A stretch of DNA of 64,000 nucleotides from Halobacillus salinus (GCF_004684905.1 NZ_SRJC01000001.1:1054001-1118000); one strand, 5' to 3'. Shown: positions 1 through 8,299, numbered from the stretch's first letter. The notes: a model not told the origin generated them from the letters alone. A program made the numbers and translations.

Positions 1-486
1 GACTTGCCACGCGTTCACCGTATATTCAGTGATATGATGTATGATGCAGGTACGGAACTTGGAGAAGAGCTTTCCGGTGTACTTCTCGTTCAAGTGTATT
101 TATTGCAAGCACAAGGCATGCTGATCATAGTGACGAGAAGTGAGCCTATTGACATGGACGATGAAGATGACTACTTGGAAATGAAAGTCACTCTTGATGA
201 GAGTATTGAAATGATGTTCTCCTTCGAGCGTTTTGAAGATGTAATTCAAGCAGGTTTGCAGTTACATCGTCTTAATGTGGACGGGGGCAGTGTCTATCAT
301 TATCAGGATGACTACTATATGCTACTCACTGAAGAGGACGTCTGGCATCTGGACGATGACCAAGTCATAGCTTTAATGTCTGAATTTGCATCGGCTTCAG
401 CCGCTACCTCTCATCGTCTTATGGAGTATGGTAAGACGATTATGGATGGATGTGCCTGCAAAACTATTCACCATTATTTTTCATAA
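1..486 (+). CDS. mecB: MecA-family adaptor protein (YpbH/MecB), 5' truncated by window edge
   Basis: The reading frame is open from the first base, so the true start lies outside the window. About 161 residues remain of a family that is usually near 195-220. The visible part is very acidic and has the layout of the MecA/YpbH C-terminal domain, ending GCACKTIHHYFS. Family knowledge: MecA and its paralogue YpbH are adaptors that bring substrates to the ClpC AAA+ chaperone for ClpCP degradation. In B. subtilis, ypbH lies just upstream of gudB, and the same order here (with ddl in between) points to the YpbH paralogue. Which substrate it serves cannot be seen. Confidence 0.85.
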   Translation, partial: DLPRVHRIFSDMMYDAGTELGEELSGVLLVQVYLLQAQGMLIIVTRSEPIDMDDEDDYLEMKVTLDESIEMMFSFERFEDVIQAGLQLHRLNVDGGSVYHYQDDYYMLLTEEDVWHLDDDQVIALMSEFASASAATSHRLMEYGKTIMDGCACKTIHHYFS

Positions 487-498
487 TTTGAAAAACAG

Positions 499-534
499 GA
501 ACGAAGCTCGATAGCCTCGTTCTTTTTATTTTTG
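499..534 (+). terminator. Rho-independent terminator after mecB
   Basis: Arms GAACGA (499-504) and TCGTTC (517-522) plus an inner GCT/AGC pair form a hairpin, followed by a T-rich run. It separates mecB from ddl. Confidence 0.8.
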
Positions 535-615
535 TCGTAGAAGCACATGTGGGAACGTGTTACGATAATAAAGTATGTCGTATATTTGAAACAGAACAGA
601 AATGGAGTGTAGATC

Positions 616-1554
616 ATGAAGATTGCGGTTTTATACGGGGGAACATCCGGAGAGCGGGAGGTTTCTTTATCCACGGGAAAGGGAATTATACAAGCGTTAG
701 AAAATTACGGTCACGAAGTGGTTGGTATCGATTTCTCACCAGAACGTCTGGAGGAAATCATTCAACTGAAAGTGGACCTTGTTTTTATCGGATTACACGG
801 TAAATACGGTGAAGATGGAAAAATTCAAAGTTTATTGGATATGCTTGAGATTCCATATGTTGGTTCTGGTGTATTAGCATCAGCTTTGGCCATGGATAAA
901 ACGAAGGCTAAACAGATCTTCGCCTCGAACGGTATTCAAATCGCTAAGAGTAATTCTTATTCCGCTGACCTTGGTATTACTGCTATTGCTGAGGATGTAA
1001 GGAAGCACTTCACTCCTCCGTTTGTCGTGAAACCCAATCAAGAAGGCTCGACTCTCGGCCTTACGATTGTGAAGCAGGACCATCAAATTGAGAATGCTTT
1101 AGAACTTGCTGTGAAATCTGACTCTACGATTCTTGTAGAAGAGTACGTAAAAGGCCGGGAGATGACGGTTCCGGTTATTGGTCGACAAGGAGAAGAACAG
1201 GCATTGCCGGTAATTGAGATCATTCCGAAGAATGAGTATTATGATTTTGATTCAAAATATAAACCAGGTGGCAGTGAACATATTGTTCCGGCCGAAATCG
1301 ATCAGGACCTAACAGTCAGGATGCAGGAAGAAGCGATTCTTGCCCATCAAGAATTGGGTTGTAAAGTGTATTCCAGGGTTGACTTCATCATCAACGAGCA
1401 AAATGAACCCGTTATACTGGAAGTAAATACATTACCGGGAATGACTCCGACAAGTCTATTTCCAGACTCCGCTCAAGAGATTGGTTGGAGTTATGATGAG
1501 TTGATTCAAAAATTTGTCGAACTTTCTGCATCAGAACAGAGAAAAACAGTGTAA
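616..1554 (+). CDS. ddl: D-alanine--D-alanine ligase
   Basis: ATP-grasp ligase that joins two D-alanines for the peptidoglycan stem peptide in the cytoplasm. At 312 residues it is the short (DdlB-like) form. The N-terminal GGTSGEREVS motif (residues 8-17) carries the conserved glutamate. The ATP-grasp segment EEYVKGREMTVPV and the C-terminal EVNTLPGMTPTSL metal/substrate loop are present. The omega-loop has YDFDSKY with the Lys-Tyr pair typical of D-Ala-D-Ala rather than D-Ala-D-Lac enzymes. ATG 616 is preceded by a GGAGTG ribosome site. In B. subtilis ddl sits with murF elsewhere, so its position between mecB and gudB is unusual. Whether a second ddl exists in the genome cannot be judged. 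Confidence 0.93.
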   Translation: MKIAVLYGGTSGEREVSLSTGKGIIQALENYGHEVVGIDFSPERLEEIIQLKVDLVFIGLHGKYGEDGKIQSLLDMLEIPYVGSGVLASALAMDKTKAKQIFASNGIQIAKSNSYSADLGITAIAEDVRKHFTPPFVVKPNQEGSTLGLTIVKQDHQIENALELAVKSDSTILVEEYVKGREMTVPVIGRQGEEQALPVIEIIPKNEYYDFDSKYKPGGSEHIVPAEIDQDLTVRMQEEAILAHQELGCKVYSRVDFIINEQNEPVILEVNTLPGMTPTSLFPDSAQEIGWSYDELIQKFVELSASEQRKTV

Positions 1555-1563
1555 CCGTTTACA
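1550..1563 (+). promoter_or_regulatory. Perfect cre (CcpA-binding) site
   Basis: The 14 bases TGTAACCGTTTACA match the catabolite-responsive-element consensus TGWAANCGNTNWCA at every position. The site overlaps the ddl stop codon and lies about 40 bp upstream of a candidate gudB promoter. CcpA binding is inferred from sequence only. Confidence 0.65.
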
Positions 1564-1580
1564 TTTTCTTTGCGATTTAA

Positions 1581-1601
1581 GCAGAAAATAGTGATTTCTG
1601 C
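1581..1601 (+). repeat. Perfect 7-bp inverted repeat between ddl and gudB
   Basis: GCAGAAA and TTTCTGC flank a 7-base loop. There is no proper T-run after it, so it is a weak terminator at best. It could also be an operator because it directly abuts the candidate gudB -35 element. Confidence 0.5.
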
Positions 1602-1602
1602 C

Positions 1603-1631
1603 TTTCCATAAGCGGGGTGAGCGTGTATACT
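1603..1631 (+). promoter_or_regulatory. Candidate sigma-A promoter for gudB
   Basis: TTTCCA (-35, 4/6) and TATACT (-10, 5/6) are separated by 17 bp, about 50 bp upstream of the gudB start. Confidence 0.4.
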
Positions 1632-1683
1632 ATTGACTGAACGATGACCCTAATGCCAATGGATGGATATAGGAGGTAAATGG

Positions 1684-2964
1684 ATGGTAGCCGATAAGCC
1701 AACAGATACTGCAAACGAACAAAATGACAAACTTGACGTGTTGAAGTCCACTCAGACGGTGGTCAAAAAAGCACTTGATAAATTAGGTTATCCAGACGAA
1801 GTTTATGAACTGATGAAAGAACCTGTACGAATGATGACCGTACGAATTCCCGTACGTATGGACAATGACAAAATTAAAATTTTCACTGGCTACCGCGCGC
1901 AGCATAATGATGCTGTAGGCCCTACTAAGGGTGGAGTCAGATTCCACCCGAACGTATCAGAAAAAGAAGTGAAAGCACTTTCCATCTGGATGAGTTTGAA
2001 AGCTGGAATTGTAGACCTTCCTTACGGTGGGGGTAAAGGTGGAATCGTTTGTGATCCACGAGAGATGTCTTTCCGAGAGCTGGAAGGTGTCAGCCGAGGA
2101 TATGTAAGAGCGATCAGTCAAATCGTGGGACCAACAAAAGACATCCCCGCTCCTGATGTATTTACAAACTCTCAGATCATGGCCTGGATGATGGATGAAT
2201 ATAGTCGTATTGACGAATTCAACAATCCTGGCTTTATCACAGGTAAACCGCTTGTCTTGGGAGGATCCCACGGTCGTGAAACCGCAACTGCCAAGGGTGT
2301 AACGATCTGCATCGAAGAAGCGGCCAAGAAGAAAGGGATCAATGTAGAAGGAGCACGCGTTGTCGTTCAAGGTTTCGGTAACGCAGGAAGTTTCCTAGCT
2401 AAGTTTATGCATGACCGAGGCGCTAAAGTTATCGGTATTTCTGACGCATATGGCGGGCTACATGACCCAGACGGGCTCGATATTGATTACTTACTAGATA
2501 GACGTGACAGCTTTGGGACCGTCACAAACTTGTTCAAAAACACAATTACCAATGAAGAATTGTTGGAGCTTGACTGTGATATTCTTGTGCCAGCGGCTAT
2601 CGAGAATCAAATAACAGAAGATAATGCACATAACGTTAAAGCGACGATTGTTGTAGAAGCCGCTAACGGTCCTACAACTCTTGATGCAACTAGAATTCTT
2701 TCGGAGCGAGGGATTCTACTAGTGCCAGATGTATTAGCTTCTTCTGGTGGTGTAACTGTCTCCTACTTCGAATGGGTCCAAAACAACCAAGGGTACTACT
2801 GGACCGAAGATGAGGTAGAAGAGAAGTTACAGAAAGTGATTGTAAAAGGGTTTGACAACGTCTACCGTACCGCTGAGACAAGACGGGTCGATATGAGACT
2901 CGCTGCTTACATGGTCGGTGTGAGAAAAATGGCGGAAGCTTCAAGGTTCCGTGGATGGATTTGA
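1684..2964 (+). CDS. gudB: NAD-dependent glutamate dehydrogenase
   Basis: Oxidises glutamate to 2-oxoglutarate and ammonia, the main catabolic glutamate route in bacilli. The 426 residues carry the dehydrogenase signature LPYGGGKGGIVCDP with the catalytic lysine, the KGGVRFHP substrate region, and the Rossmann segment VVQGFGNAG. The C-terminus RFRGWI is standard for the family. An upstream in-frame ATG (1663) exists, but ATG 1684 has a perfect AGGAGG at 1671-1676 and gives the usual N-terminus MVADKPT. The helix EKEVKALSIWMS lacks the VKA duplication that inactivates GudB in B. subtilis 168, so this should be an active enzyme. It is followed by a strong terminator and preceded by a cre site. 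RocG-type specialisation cannot be excluded; synteny favours gudB. Confidence 0.95.
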   Translation: MVADKPTDTANEQNDKLDVLKSTQTVVKKALDKLGYPDEVYELMKEPVRMMTVRIPVRMDNDKIKIFTGYRAQHNDAVGPTKGGVRFHPNVSEKEVKALSIWMSLKAGIVDLPYGGGKGGIVCDPREMSFRELEGVSRGYVRAISQIVGPTKDIPAPDVFTNSQIMAWMMDEYSRIDEFNNPGFITGKPLVLGGSHGRETATAKGVTICIEEAAKKKGINVEGARVVVQGFGNAGSFLAKFMHDRGAKVIGISDAYGGLHDPDGLDIDYLLDRRDSFGTVTNLFKNTITNEELLELDCDILVPAAIENQITEDNAHNVKATIVVEAANGPTTLDATRILSERGILLVPDVLASSGGVTVSYFEWVQNNQGYYWTEDEVEEKLQKVIVKGFDNVYRTAETRRVDMRLAAYMVGVRKMAEASRFRGWI

Positions 2965-2979
2965 GTTGATTTGACCTTT

Positions 2980-3020
2980 AGAATCTCCTATCATTGTGAT
3001 GGTAGGAGATTCTTTTTGTT
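2980..3020 (+). terminator. Terminator after gudB
   Basis: A perfect 11-bp stem AGAATCTCCTA / TAGGAGATTCT is followed by TTTTT. Confidence 0.88.
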
Positions 3021-3071
3021 CTGTTCGCAAATGGAATGAAAAGTCTTGGAGAGGAAAGAGGAGTGACAAAC

Positions 3072-4049
3072 GTGCAACAAGAAAAAGTAATCGTAATCGG
3101 TGGAGGTCCCTGCGGCATGAGTGCAGCAATAGAGTTGCAGCAAAAAGGGATACAGCCACTAATTATAGAAAAAGGAAACATTGTAAATTCAATCTATCAT
3201 TATCCAACGCACCAGACTTTTTTCAGTTCAAGTGAAAAACTTGAAATCGGAAATATCCCATTTATCTCTGAACGTCAAAAGCCAGTTCGTAACGAAGCGC
3301 TGGTTTATTATCGTCGTGTAGCGGACCGACAGGAGTTGAACATACACGCTTTTGAGAAAGTTGAACTCGTCACGCGTGAAGAAGAAGGTTTTGTTGTATC
3401 CACAACGGATAAGACGGGAAATGGTCGTCAATATCTTGCCGAACACATCGTTGTGGCAACAGGGTATTATGACCAGCCTAATTACATGGGTGTCAAAGGT
3501 GAAGAGCTCGACAAAGTGCAGCATTACTTTAAAGAAGCTCATCCTTTCTACAAAAAGAATGTTGTCGTCGTAGGAGGAAAAAACTCAGCTGCAGATGCTA
3601 CGCTAGAGCTAGAAAAAGCAGGAGCAAACGTCACCGTTCTGTATCGCGGAGAAGAATATTCGAAGAGTATCAAGCCATGGATCCTTCCATTATTTGAATC
3701 CCTCGTCAATAAAGGTCTTGTCGATATGGAATTTTGCGCGGACATTCAAGAAATAACAGAAACGGAAGTCGTTTACCAATGCAACGGGGAAACGAAAAGG
3801 ATTCCGAACGATTTCGTATTTGCGATGACAGGTTACCGTCCGGATCATGATTTTCTTACGAAAATGGGTGTGGAATTGGACGAGGAGACAGGAAGACCGG
3901 AATTTCATGAAGATACGATGGAAACGAACGTGCCTGGTATTTATATAGCTGGCGTTATTGCAGCAGGCTATAACAACAATGAAATCTTCATTGAAAATGG
4001 TCGACACCACGGTGGGAAAATCGCAGAAGCTATTATTAATAAAGCATAA
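3072..4049 (+). CDS. bdr: Bacillithiol disulfide reductase (YpdA family)
   Basis: Flavoprotein that uses NADPH to recycle oxidised bacillithiol disulfide. The 325-residue product opens with an FAD Rossmann motif GGGPCGMSAA whose Cys14 matches the active cysteine known for YpdA. A second nucleotide motif VVVVGGKNSAADA lies mid-protein, and the C-terminal FAD motif is GIYIAGVIAAG. The frame is open from 3036, but the AGAGGAG ribosome site ending at 3063 fits GTG 3072 best and gives the standard N-terminus MQQEKVIVIGGG. It sits as a single gene between two strong terminators, next to gudB as in B. subtilis. bshA (42.1 kb) supplies the same thiol system. Confidence 0.92.
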   Translation: MQQEKVIVIGGGPCGMSAAIELQQKGIQPLIIEKGNIVNSIYHYPTHQTFFSSSEKLEIGNIPFISERQKPVRNEALVYYRRVADRQELNIHAFEKVELVTREEEGFVVSTTDKTGNGRQYLAEHIVVATGYYDQPNYMGVKGEELDKVQHYFKEAHPFYKKNVVVVGGKNSAADATLELEKAGANVTVLYRGEEYSKSIKPWILPLFESLVNKGLVDMEFCADIQEITETEVVYQCNGETKRIPNDFVFAMTGYRPDHDFLTKMGVELDEETGRPEFHEDTMETNVPGIYIAGVIAAGYNNNEIFIENGRHHGGKIAEAIINKA

Positions 4050-4050
4050 G

Positions 4051-4081
4051 AAAAAGGCATGGATGACTCCATGCCTTTTTT
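4051..4081. terminator. Bidirectional terminator between bdr and ansA
   Basis: A perfect 13-bp stem AAAAAGGCATGGA / TCCATGCCTTTTT has A-run and T-run flanks, so it can serve both convergent genes. Confidence 0.88.
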
Positions 4082-4088
4082 GTGCTAA

Positions 4089-5057
4089 TTAGCTGAACAT
4101 ATGTTGTAGTTCTGTAGGGTTGTTTGTCATCTCTAGGGCGATCATCAATTTGATGCGTGCTTTTGGGCCTGTAACTCCATTTGCAAAAATGATACCCATA
4201 TCTCTTAATTGTCTCCCACCACCTGCGTATCCGTAGGTATCTTGGACTACGCCTTGGTAACACCTCGAAACGAGCACGATGGGGATATCATTTTCGAGCA
4301 TCCGCCTCATTGCGTCTACCGTGTCGGGAGGCATATTCCCTTGACCTAAAGCTTCGACGACAAGTCCGTGCACACCACTTTCCCTAACAGCATCAATGAG
4401 CGTACCGTCCATACCGGCGTATGCCTTGATTAGCGATACTTTCTTCGTAATTTGCTGGATTGGGTAGGAGTCGTGTCGAGTCATTTTGTGATGGAAAAAA
4501 ACATCTCTTTTCGTTGTAATTCCGATCGGACCGTATTGGGGACTTTGGAAGGTAGCGACGTTACTTGTCGATGTCTTCGTTACATTTCTTGCTGTGTGAA
4601 TTTCATCGTTCATGACGACTAGGACGCCTTTATCCTGAGCTTCATCACAACTTGCTACTTTGATTGCACTCAATAAGTTATATAAACCATCCGATCCTAT
4701 TTCATTGCTGGAGCGCATCGCACCTGTTACAACGACGGGCTTACGAGTTTGAACAAACAGATCCAGGAAATAGGCTGTTTCTTCCAATGTGTCCGTACCA
4801 TGAGTGATCACAACACCGTCATAGTTTCTTTTAGCTAATTTATCGTGAATCGTTCGCCCCAGTTTGAGCATGTCCTCAGGGCGAACATGCGGTGAGGGAA
4901 GGTAGAACAGAATCTCATCCTCGATTTCTGTTTCTCCTTGCAGCATAGCAGATAGTTCATCCATTGGATGCTGATCGGATGTATTTACTTCTCCTGTTTC
5001 TTTGTTCTCTTTCATCGAAATAGTCCCACCAGTATGTAAGATCAAAATTCGTTTCAT
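4089..5057 (-). CDS. ansA: L-asparaginase
   Basis: Hydrolyses asparagine to aspartate and ammonia. The N-terminal TGGTIS contains the nucleophile Thr12. The second catalytic motif HGTDT and the NDEIHTARNVTKT segment with the conserved lysine are present, so the active site looks complete. There is no signal peptide, indicating a cytoplasmic enzyme. The frame is open to a TTG at 5081 with a fair AAGGGA site, but ATG 5057 gives the usual MKRILILHTGGT N-terminus at 322 residues; the start remains uncertain. The sequence differs clearly from B. subtilis AnsA as I remember it. Its place between bdr and prsW suggests a separate asparaginase subtype. Confidence 0.88.
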   Translation of the reverse strand: MKRILILHTGGTISMKENKETGEVNTSDQHPMDELSAMLQGETEIEDEILFYLPSPHVRPEDMLKLGRTIHDKLAKRNYDGVVITHGTDTLEETAYFLDLFVQTRKPVVVTGAMRSSNEIGSDGLYNLLSAIKVASCDEAQDKGVLVVMNDEIHTARNVTKTSTSNVATFQSPQYGPIGITTKRDVFFHHKMTRHDSYPIQQITKKVSLIKAYAGMDGTLIDAVRESGVHGLVVEALGQGNMPPDTVDAMRRMLENDIPIVLVSRCYQGVVQDTYGYAGGGRQLRDMGIIFANGVTGPKARIKLMIALEMTNNPTELQHMFS

Positions 5058-5152
5058 TGTTTTACACCAACTTCCATTCAATTTGTTCCCTTTCCTTCTT
5101 CTTCATGATACGATGAATCCTAGGTGAAAGAAAGAGAGAGGGCTGATTGACT

Positions 5153-5812
5153 ATGGCCATATTTACCGCGGCCATTTCCCCCGCAGTAGCCATCATGACA
5201 TTTATTTACTTAAGCAAAAAGATTGAATTAGAACCTCTGCCTTTAATCGTACGAATGTTTATCATCGGAGTCATCATGGTGTTTCCGATCATGTTTATCC
5301 AATATGCATTCGAGGTCGAAGGTGTTTTTCAATCCCCTTTACTTAGATCGTTTTTCTTAGCTGGGCTGATCGAAGAATTTTTCAAATGGTTCTTTCTCCT
5401 ATTCGTGGTTTATCAGCATTCAGACTTTGATCATCACTATGATGGCATTATCTACGCCGTCGCCATCAGTCTAGGTTTTGCGACGATAGAGAATGTCATT
5501 TATTTGTTCTCAAACGGAATAGAGATCGCAATTCTGAGAGCAGTGTTCCCTGTATCATCCCATGCACTCTTCGGTATTATTATGGGGTACTATATGGGTA
5601 AGGCGAAATTCGCAGAGGCTCACCGGACACGTTGTCTCGTGCTAGCCCTCTTCATCCCTGTCAGTCTTCATACCGTTTACGATTTTATTATAACCGTTTT
5701 TGAACAATCTTGGTTATATTGGATTACACCTTTCATGATTATTCTATGGGTGATCGGTTTTAGAAAAATAAAAGAGGCTAATTTGCATCATCAAGAATTA
5801 TTAAAGCCTTAA
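5153..5812 (+). CDS. prsW: Intramembrane protease PrsW
   Basis: Polytopic membrane metalloprotease family. In B. subtilis PrsW makes the site-1 cut in anti-sigma factor RsiW. The 219 residues form about seven or eight hydrophobic segments. The family motif appears as LIEEFFKW (EExxxW) and is followed by HYDGIIYAVAISLGFATIEN. Later conserved histidines occur in SSHALFG and SLHTVYDF. A TTG at 5147 is in frame, but ATG 5153 aligns with the family N-terminus. It is a single gene ended by a strong terminator and sits in its B. subtilis position upstream of sleB. Whether RsiW is the substrate here is not visible. Confidence 0.92.
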   Translation: MAIFTAAISPAVAIMTFIYLSKKIELEPLPLIVRMFIIGVIMVFPIMFIQYAFEVEGVFQSPLLRSFFLAGLIEEFFKWFFLLFVVYQHSDFDHHYDGIIYAVAISLGFATIENVIYLFSNGIEIAILRAVFPVSSHALFGIIMGYYMGKAKFAEAHRTRCLVLALFIPVSLHTVYDFIITVFEQSWLYWITPFMIILWVIGFRKIKEANLHHQELLKP

Positions 5813-5847
5813 ACAACCTGCCGCTTAAAAGGCAGGTTGTTTTTTTA
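5812..5847 (+). terminator. Terminator after prsW
   Basis: A perfect 11-bp stem AACAACCTGCC / GGCAGGTTGTT is followed by a run of T. Confidence 0.9.
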
Positions 5848-5874
5848 TTGGCATTCGTTATATTGAACTGTCGA

Positions 5875-5905
5875 TGTATAACTTATCGCCTCTTGATGGA
5901 AACTA
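5875..5905 (+). promoter_or_regulatory. Candidate sigma-G promoter for sleB-ypeB
   Basis: TGTATA and GAAACTA are 18 bp apart and resemble the forespore sigma-G elements (about 5/7 at -10). sleB-ypeB is a sigma-G operon in B. subtilis. The sequence match alone is modest. Confidence 0.35.
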
Positions 5906-5954
5906 TCGTTATGTGAAATTGCCGAGAAAATCTAACGATCAGAGGTGTGCTAGG

Positions 5955-6791
5955 ATGCTGTGGAAGAAAACGATTGTCATAAGTTTAGGGCTCTCATTGA
6001 TGATATTTCCTTTCTCAGAATGGACGATAGGGAGACCAGTGTACGGATTCTCTAATCAAGTGATCCAGCAAGGGGCAACGGGAAATGACGTCATAGAACT
6101 GCAATCTAGATTGCAATATTTAGGCTTTTACAATGGGGATATAGACGGAGTGTTTGGATGGGGGACTTATTGGGCAGTACGAAATTTCCAAAGCGAATTC
6201 GGACTAGAGATTGACGGACTCGTAGGAGAAGAAGTTAAGGCGAAGTTGAACAAGGCAAGTCAATATGACGAGGGGTATGTGAAAGAACAGATCCAGAAAG
6301 GAAATGACTTCACACATTATGGAGGCGTTCCGAAAAAACAGCAAACGAAACAAGATAACAACAAAAGAGACCAAAACAAACAAACTGAGCAGTCTACTCC
6401 GAATGAACCCACGGCAGTCAATGTGCCGGGGGGATATTCACAAAATGAAATCCAACTGATGGCCAATGCTGTTTATGGGGAAGCCCGTGGCGAACCTTAT
6501 GTGGGTCAAGTGGCAGTCGCGTCTGTGATTATCAATCGGGTACAGAGCTCTTCTTTTCCTAACTCGGTATCTGGTGTGATATTTGAACCGCGTGCTTTTA
6601 CAGCCGTAAGTGACGGCCAGATATGGTTAACACCAAATGAAACAGCTAAGGAAGCAGTCATTGATGCGATGAATGGTTGGGACCCATCTGGTCAGGCTCT
6701 TTATTACTTCAACCCGAATACTGCAACATCGAGTTGGATATGGTCACGACCGCAAATCAAACAAATCGGAAAGCATATTTTTTGCAAATAG
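5955..6791 (+). CDS. sleB: Spore cortex-lytic enzyme SleB
   Basis: Lytic transglycosylase that degrades spore cortex peptidoglycan during germination. Residues 1-31 form a signal peptide (MLWKKTIVISLGLSLMIFPF...). A peptidoglycan-binding-1 domain follows (GNDVIELQSRLQYLGFYNG, about 40-95). A hydrophilic Gln/Lys/Asn linker leads to a C-terminal Hydrolase_2 domain with MANAVYGEARGEP and VIINRV. The frame is open from 5874, but ATG 5955 has the AGAGGTG site at 5941 and directly starts the signal peptide. The 278 residues are slightly short of the B. subtilis enzyme, the linker being the likely difference. It forms a two-gene operon with ypeB, 12 bp downstream. Confidence 0.94.
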   Translation: MLWKKTIVISLGLSLMIFPFSEWTIGRPVYGFSNQVIQQGATGNDVIELQSRLQYLGFYNGDIDGVFGWGTYWAVRNFQSEFGLEIDGLVGEEVKAKLNKASQYDEGYVKEQIQKGNDFTHYGGVPKKQQTKQDNNKRDQNKQTEQSTPNEPTAVNVPGGYSQNEIQLMANAVYGEARGEPYVGQVAVASVIINRVQSSSFPNSVSGVIFEPRAFTAVSDGQIWLTPNETAKEAVIDAMNGWDPSGQALYYFNPNTATSSWIWSRPQIKQIGKHIFCK

Positions 6792-6803
6792 GAGGTGGAC
6801 TAG

Positions 6804-8144
6804 ATGATACGGACAATTCTTATTGCATTTTTCGCAGTATCCACGATTGGAGCGGGTGTGTGGGGCTACATGGAACACCAAGACAAAAATGCTGTCTTAA
6901 TTCAAGCAGAAAACAATTACCAGCGAGCATTTCATGAACTTACGTACAATGTAGAACTGCTGCATGATAAAATCGGGTCCACTCTCGCGATGAATTCACG
7001 CCAGCAATTATCTCCACAATTAGCGGAGATTTGGAAGGTAACATCAGAAGCGAACGGAGACGTAGGGCAGCTGCCATTGACGTTGATGCCCTTCAACAAG
7101 ACGGAGGAATTTCTGTCACAAATAGGTGATTTTGCATATAGGACGGCAGTTCGGGATTTAGAGAAAAAACCTCTGACAGAGGAAGAGGTTCAAAAACTCG
7201 AAGAACTGCATGAACACTCCAGGGAGATTAAGAATGAGCTAAGAAAGGTACAGAACGTGGTATTGCGCGATAATCTCCGCTGGATGGATGTAGAACTAGC
7301 TTTAGCTACTAATGATGAAGTGGGAGATAATACGATTGTAGATGGCTTCAGAACGGTGGAAAAAACGGTAGAAGGTTTTGAAACAGCTGAGCTAGGAACA
7401 GGATCCGGAACGTCTGACACTACAGAAAATTATCGTTTCTTGAGTGGTGAAAATTTATCTAAAGAACAAGCCGAAAAAGTGGCCAGCAGTTGGCTTGAAG
7501 ATATCGACACTAAAAAACTGAGAATGACGGATTCAGGAAAAGGGGCAGAAGTCCCGACCATTACAGCATCCTTTCAGGATGGTGAGAAAAATGGGTATTT
7601 AGATATGACGAAAAAAGGCGGCCACCCTTTAACGATGATGATCTCAAGACCTATTAAGAAAGCAAAGATCGGTTTACACGAAGCTTCAGAAAAAGCAAAA
7701 TCTTTCGTTGAGCGTCTTGATGTAGACTCAGTGGAGTTAGTAGAGAGTAGTCAGTATGGAAACACAGGAGTCTTTCGGTTTGTCTACACAAAGGATGATA
7801 TCCGTTACTACCCGGATGCAATGGTGTTAAAAGTCGCACTAGATAATGGAGAAGTTATGGGTTTGTCAGCAAGAGAGTTTTTCAACTATCATAACGATCG
7901 CAAGATAAACCCACCGGTTTTAACAGAAGAGAAGGCGAGAGAAAAAGTGAATCCACAGTTGGAAATTCAACAGCAGAGGCTGTCTGTTATTGAGAATGAT
8001 ATTAAAGAAGAAGTCTTATGTTATGAATTCTTAACTACAATGGAGAATACGACCTATCGCATCTTCATCAATGCTACAAACGGGGAAGAGGAAAAAGTGG
8101 AGACGTTGAAGAAATCTGAAATGAAATACAATCAAGAAGTGTAA
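6804..8144 (+). CDS. ypeB: Germination protein YpeB
   Basis: Partner of SleB, needed for its stable incorporation and inhibition in the dormant spore. The 446 residues start with an uncleaved N-terminal hydrophobic segment (IRTILIAFFAVSTIGAGVWGY). A long helical region follows, then C-terminal PepSY-like repeats (around LSKEQAEKVASSWL, LHEASEKAKSFVER and LTEEKAREKVNPQL). An excellent ribosome site AGGAGGTG precedes ATG 6804. It is co-transcribed with sleB, and a terminator follows. Confidence 0.94.
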   Translation: MIRTILIAFFAVSTIGAGVWGYMEHQDKNAVLIQAENNYQRAFHELTYNVELLHDKIGSTLAMNSRQQLSPQLAEIWKVTSEANGDVGQLPLTLMPFNKTEEFLSQIGDFAYRTAVRDLEKKPLTEEEVQKLEELHEHSREIKNELRKVQNVVLRDNLRWMDVELALATNDEVGDNTIVDGFRTVEKTVEGFETAELGTGSGTSDTTENYRFLSGENLSKEQAEKVASSWLEDIDTKKLRMTDSGKGAEVPTITASFQDGEKNGYLDMTKKGGHPLTMMISRPIKKAKIGLHEASEKAKSFVERLDVDSVELVESSQYGNTGVFRFVYTKDDIRYYPDAMVLKVALDNGEVMGLSAREFFNYHNDRKINPPVLTEEKAREKVNPQLEIQQQRLSVIENDIKEEVLCYEFLTTMENTTYRIFINATNGEEEKVETLKKSEMKYNQEV

Positions 8145-8148
8145 GTGG

Positions 8149-8183
8149 AAAACCGAGTGTACGGGAGTGCGCTCGGTTTTGTT
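8149..8183 (+). terminator. Terminator after ypeB
   Basis: Stem AAAACCGAG / CTCGGTTTT with a 14-base loop. The T-run is part of the right arm. Confidence 0.75.
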
Positions 8184-8233
8184 ATGAAGGGATTTATGTT
8201 CAGTAAATGAGTTGCAAACCATCTGCCTAGTCC

Positions 8234-8262
8234 TTCCATTTTCCTAGGAATGATGCGATAAT
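8234..8262 (+). promoter_or_regulatory. Candidate extended -10 promoter for the PilZ gene
   Basis: TG-C-GATAAT (extended -10) lies 17 bp downstream of a weak TTCCAT, about 40 bp ahead of the start codon at 8300. Confidence 0.4.
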
Positions 8263-8299
8263 ACATGGAGGGTATTGGCAGGCGAAAAGGGGGAAGACT

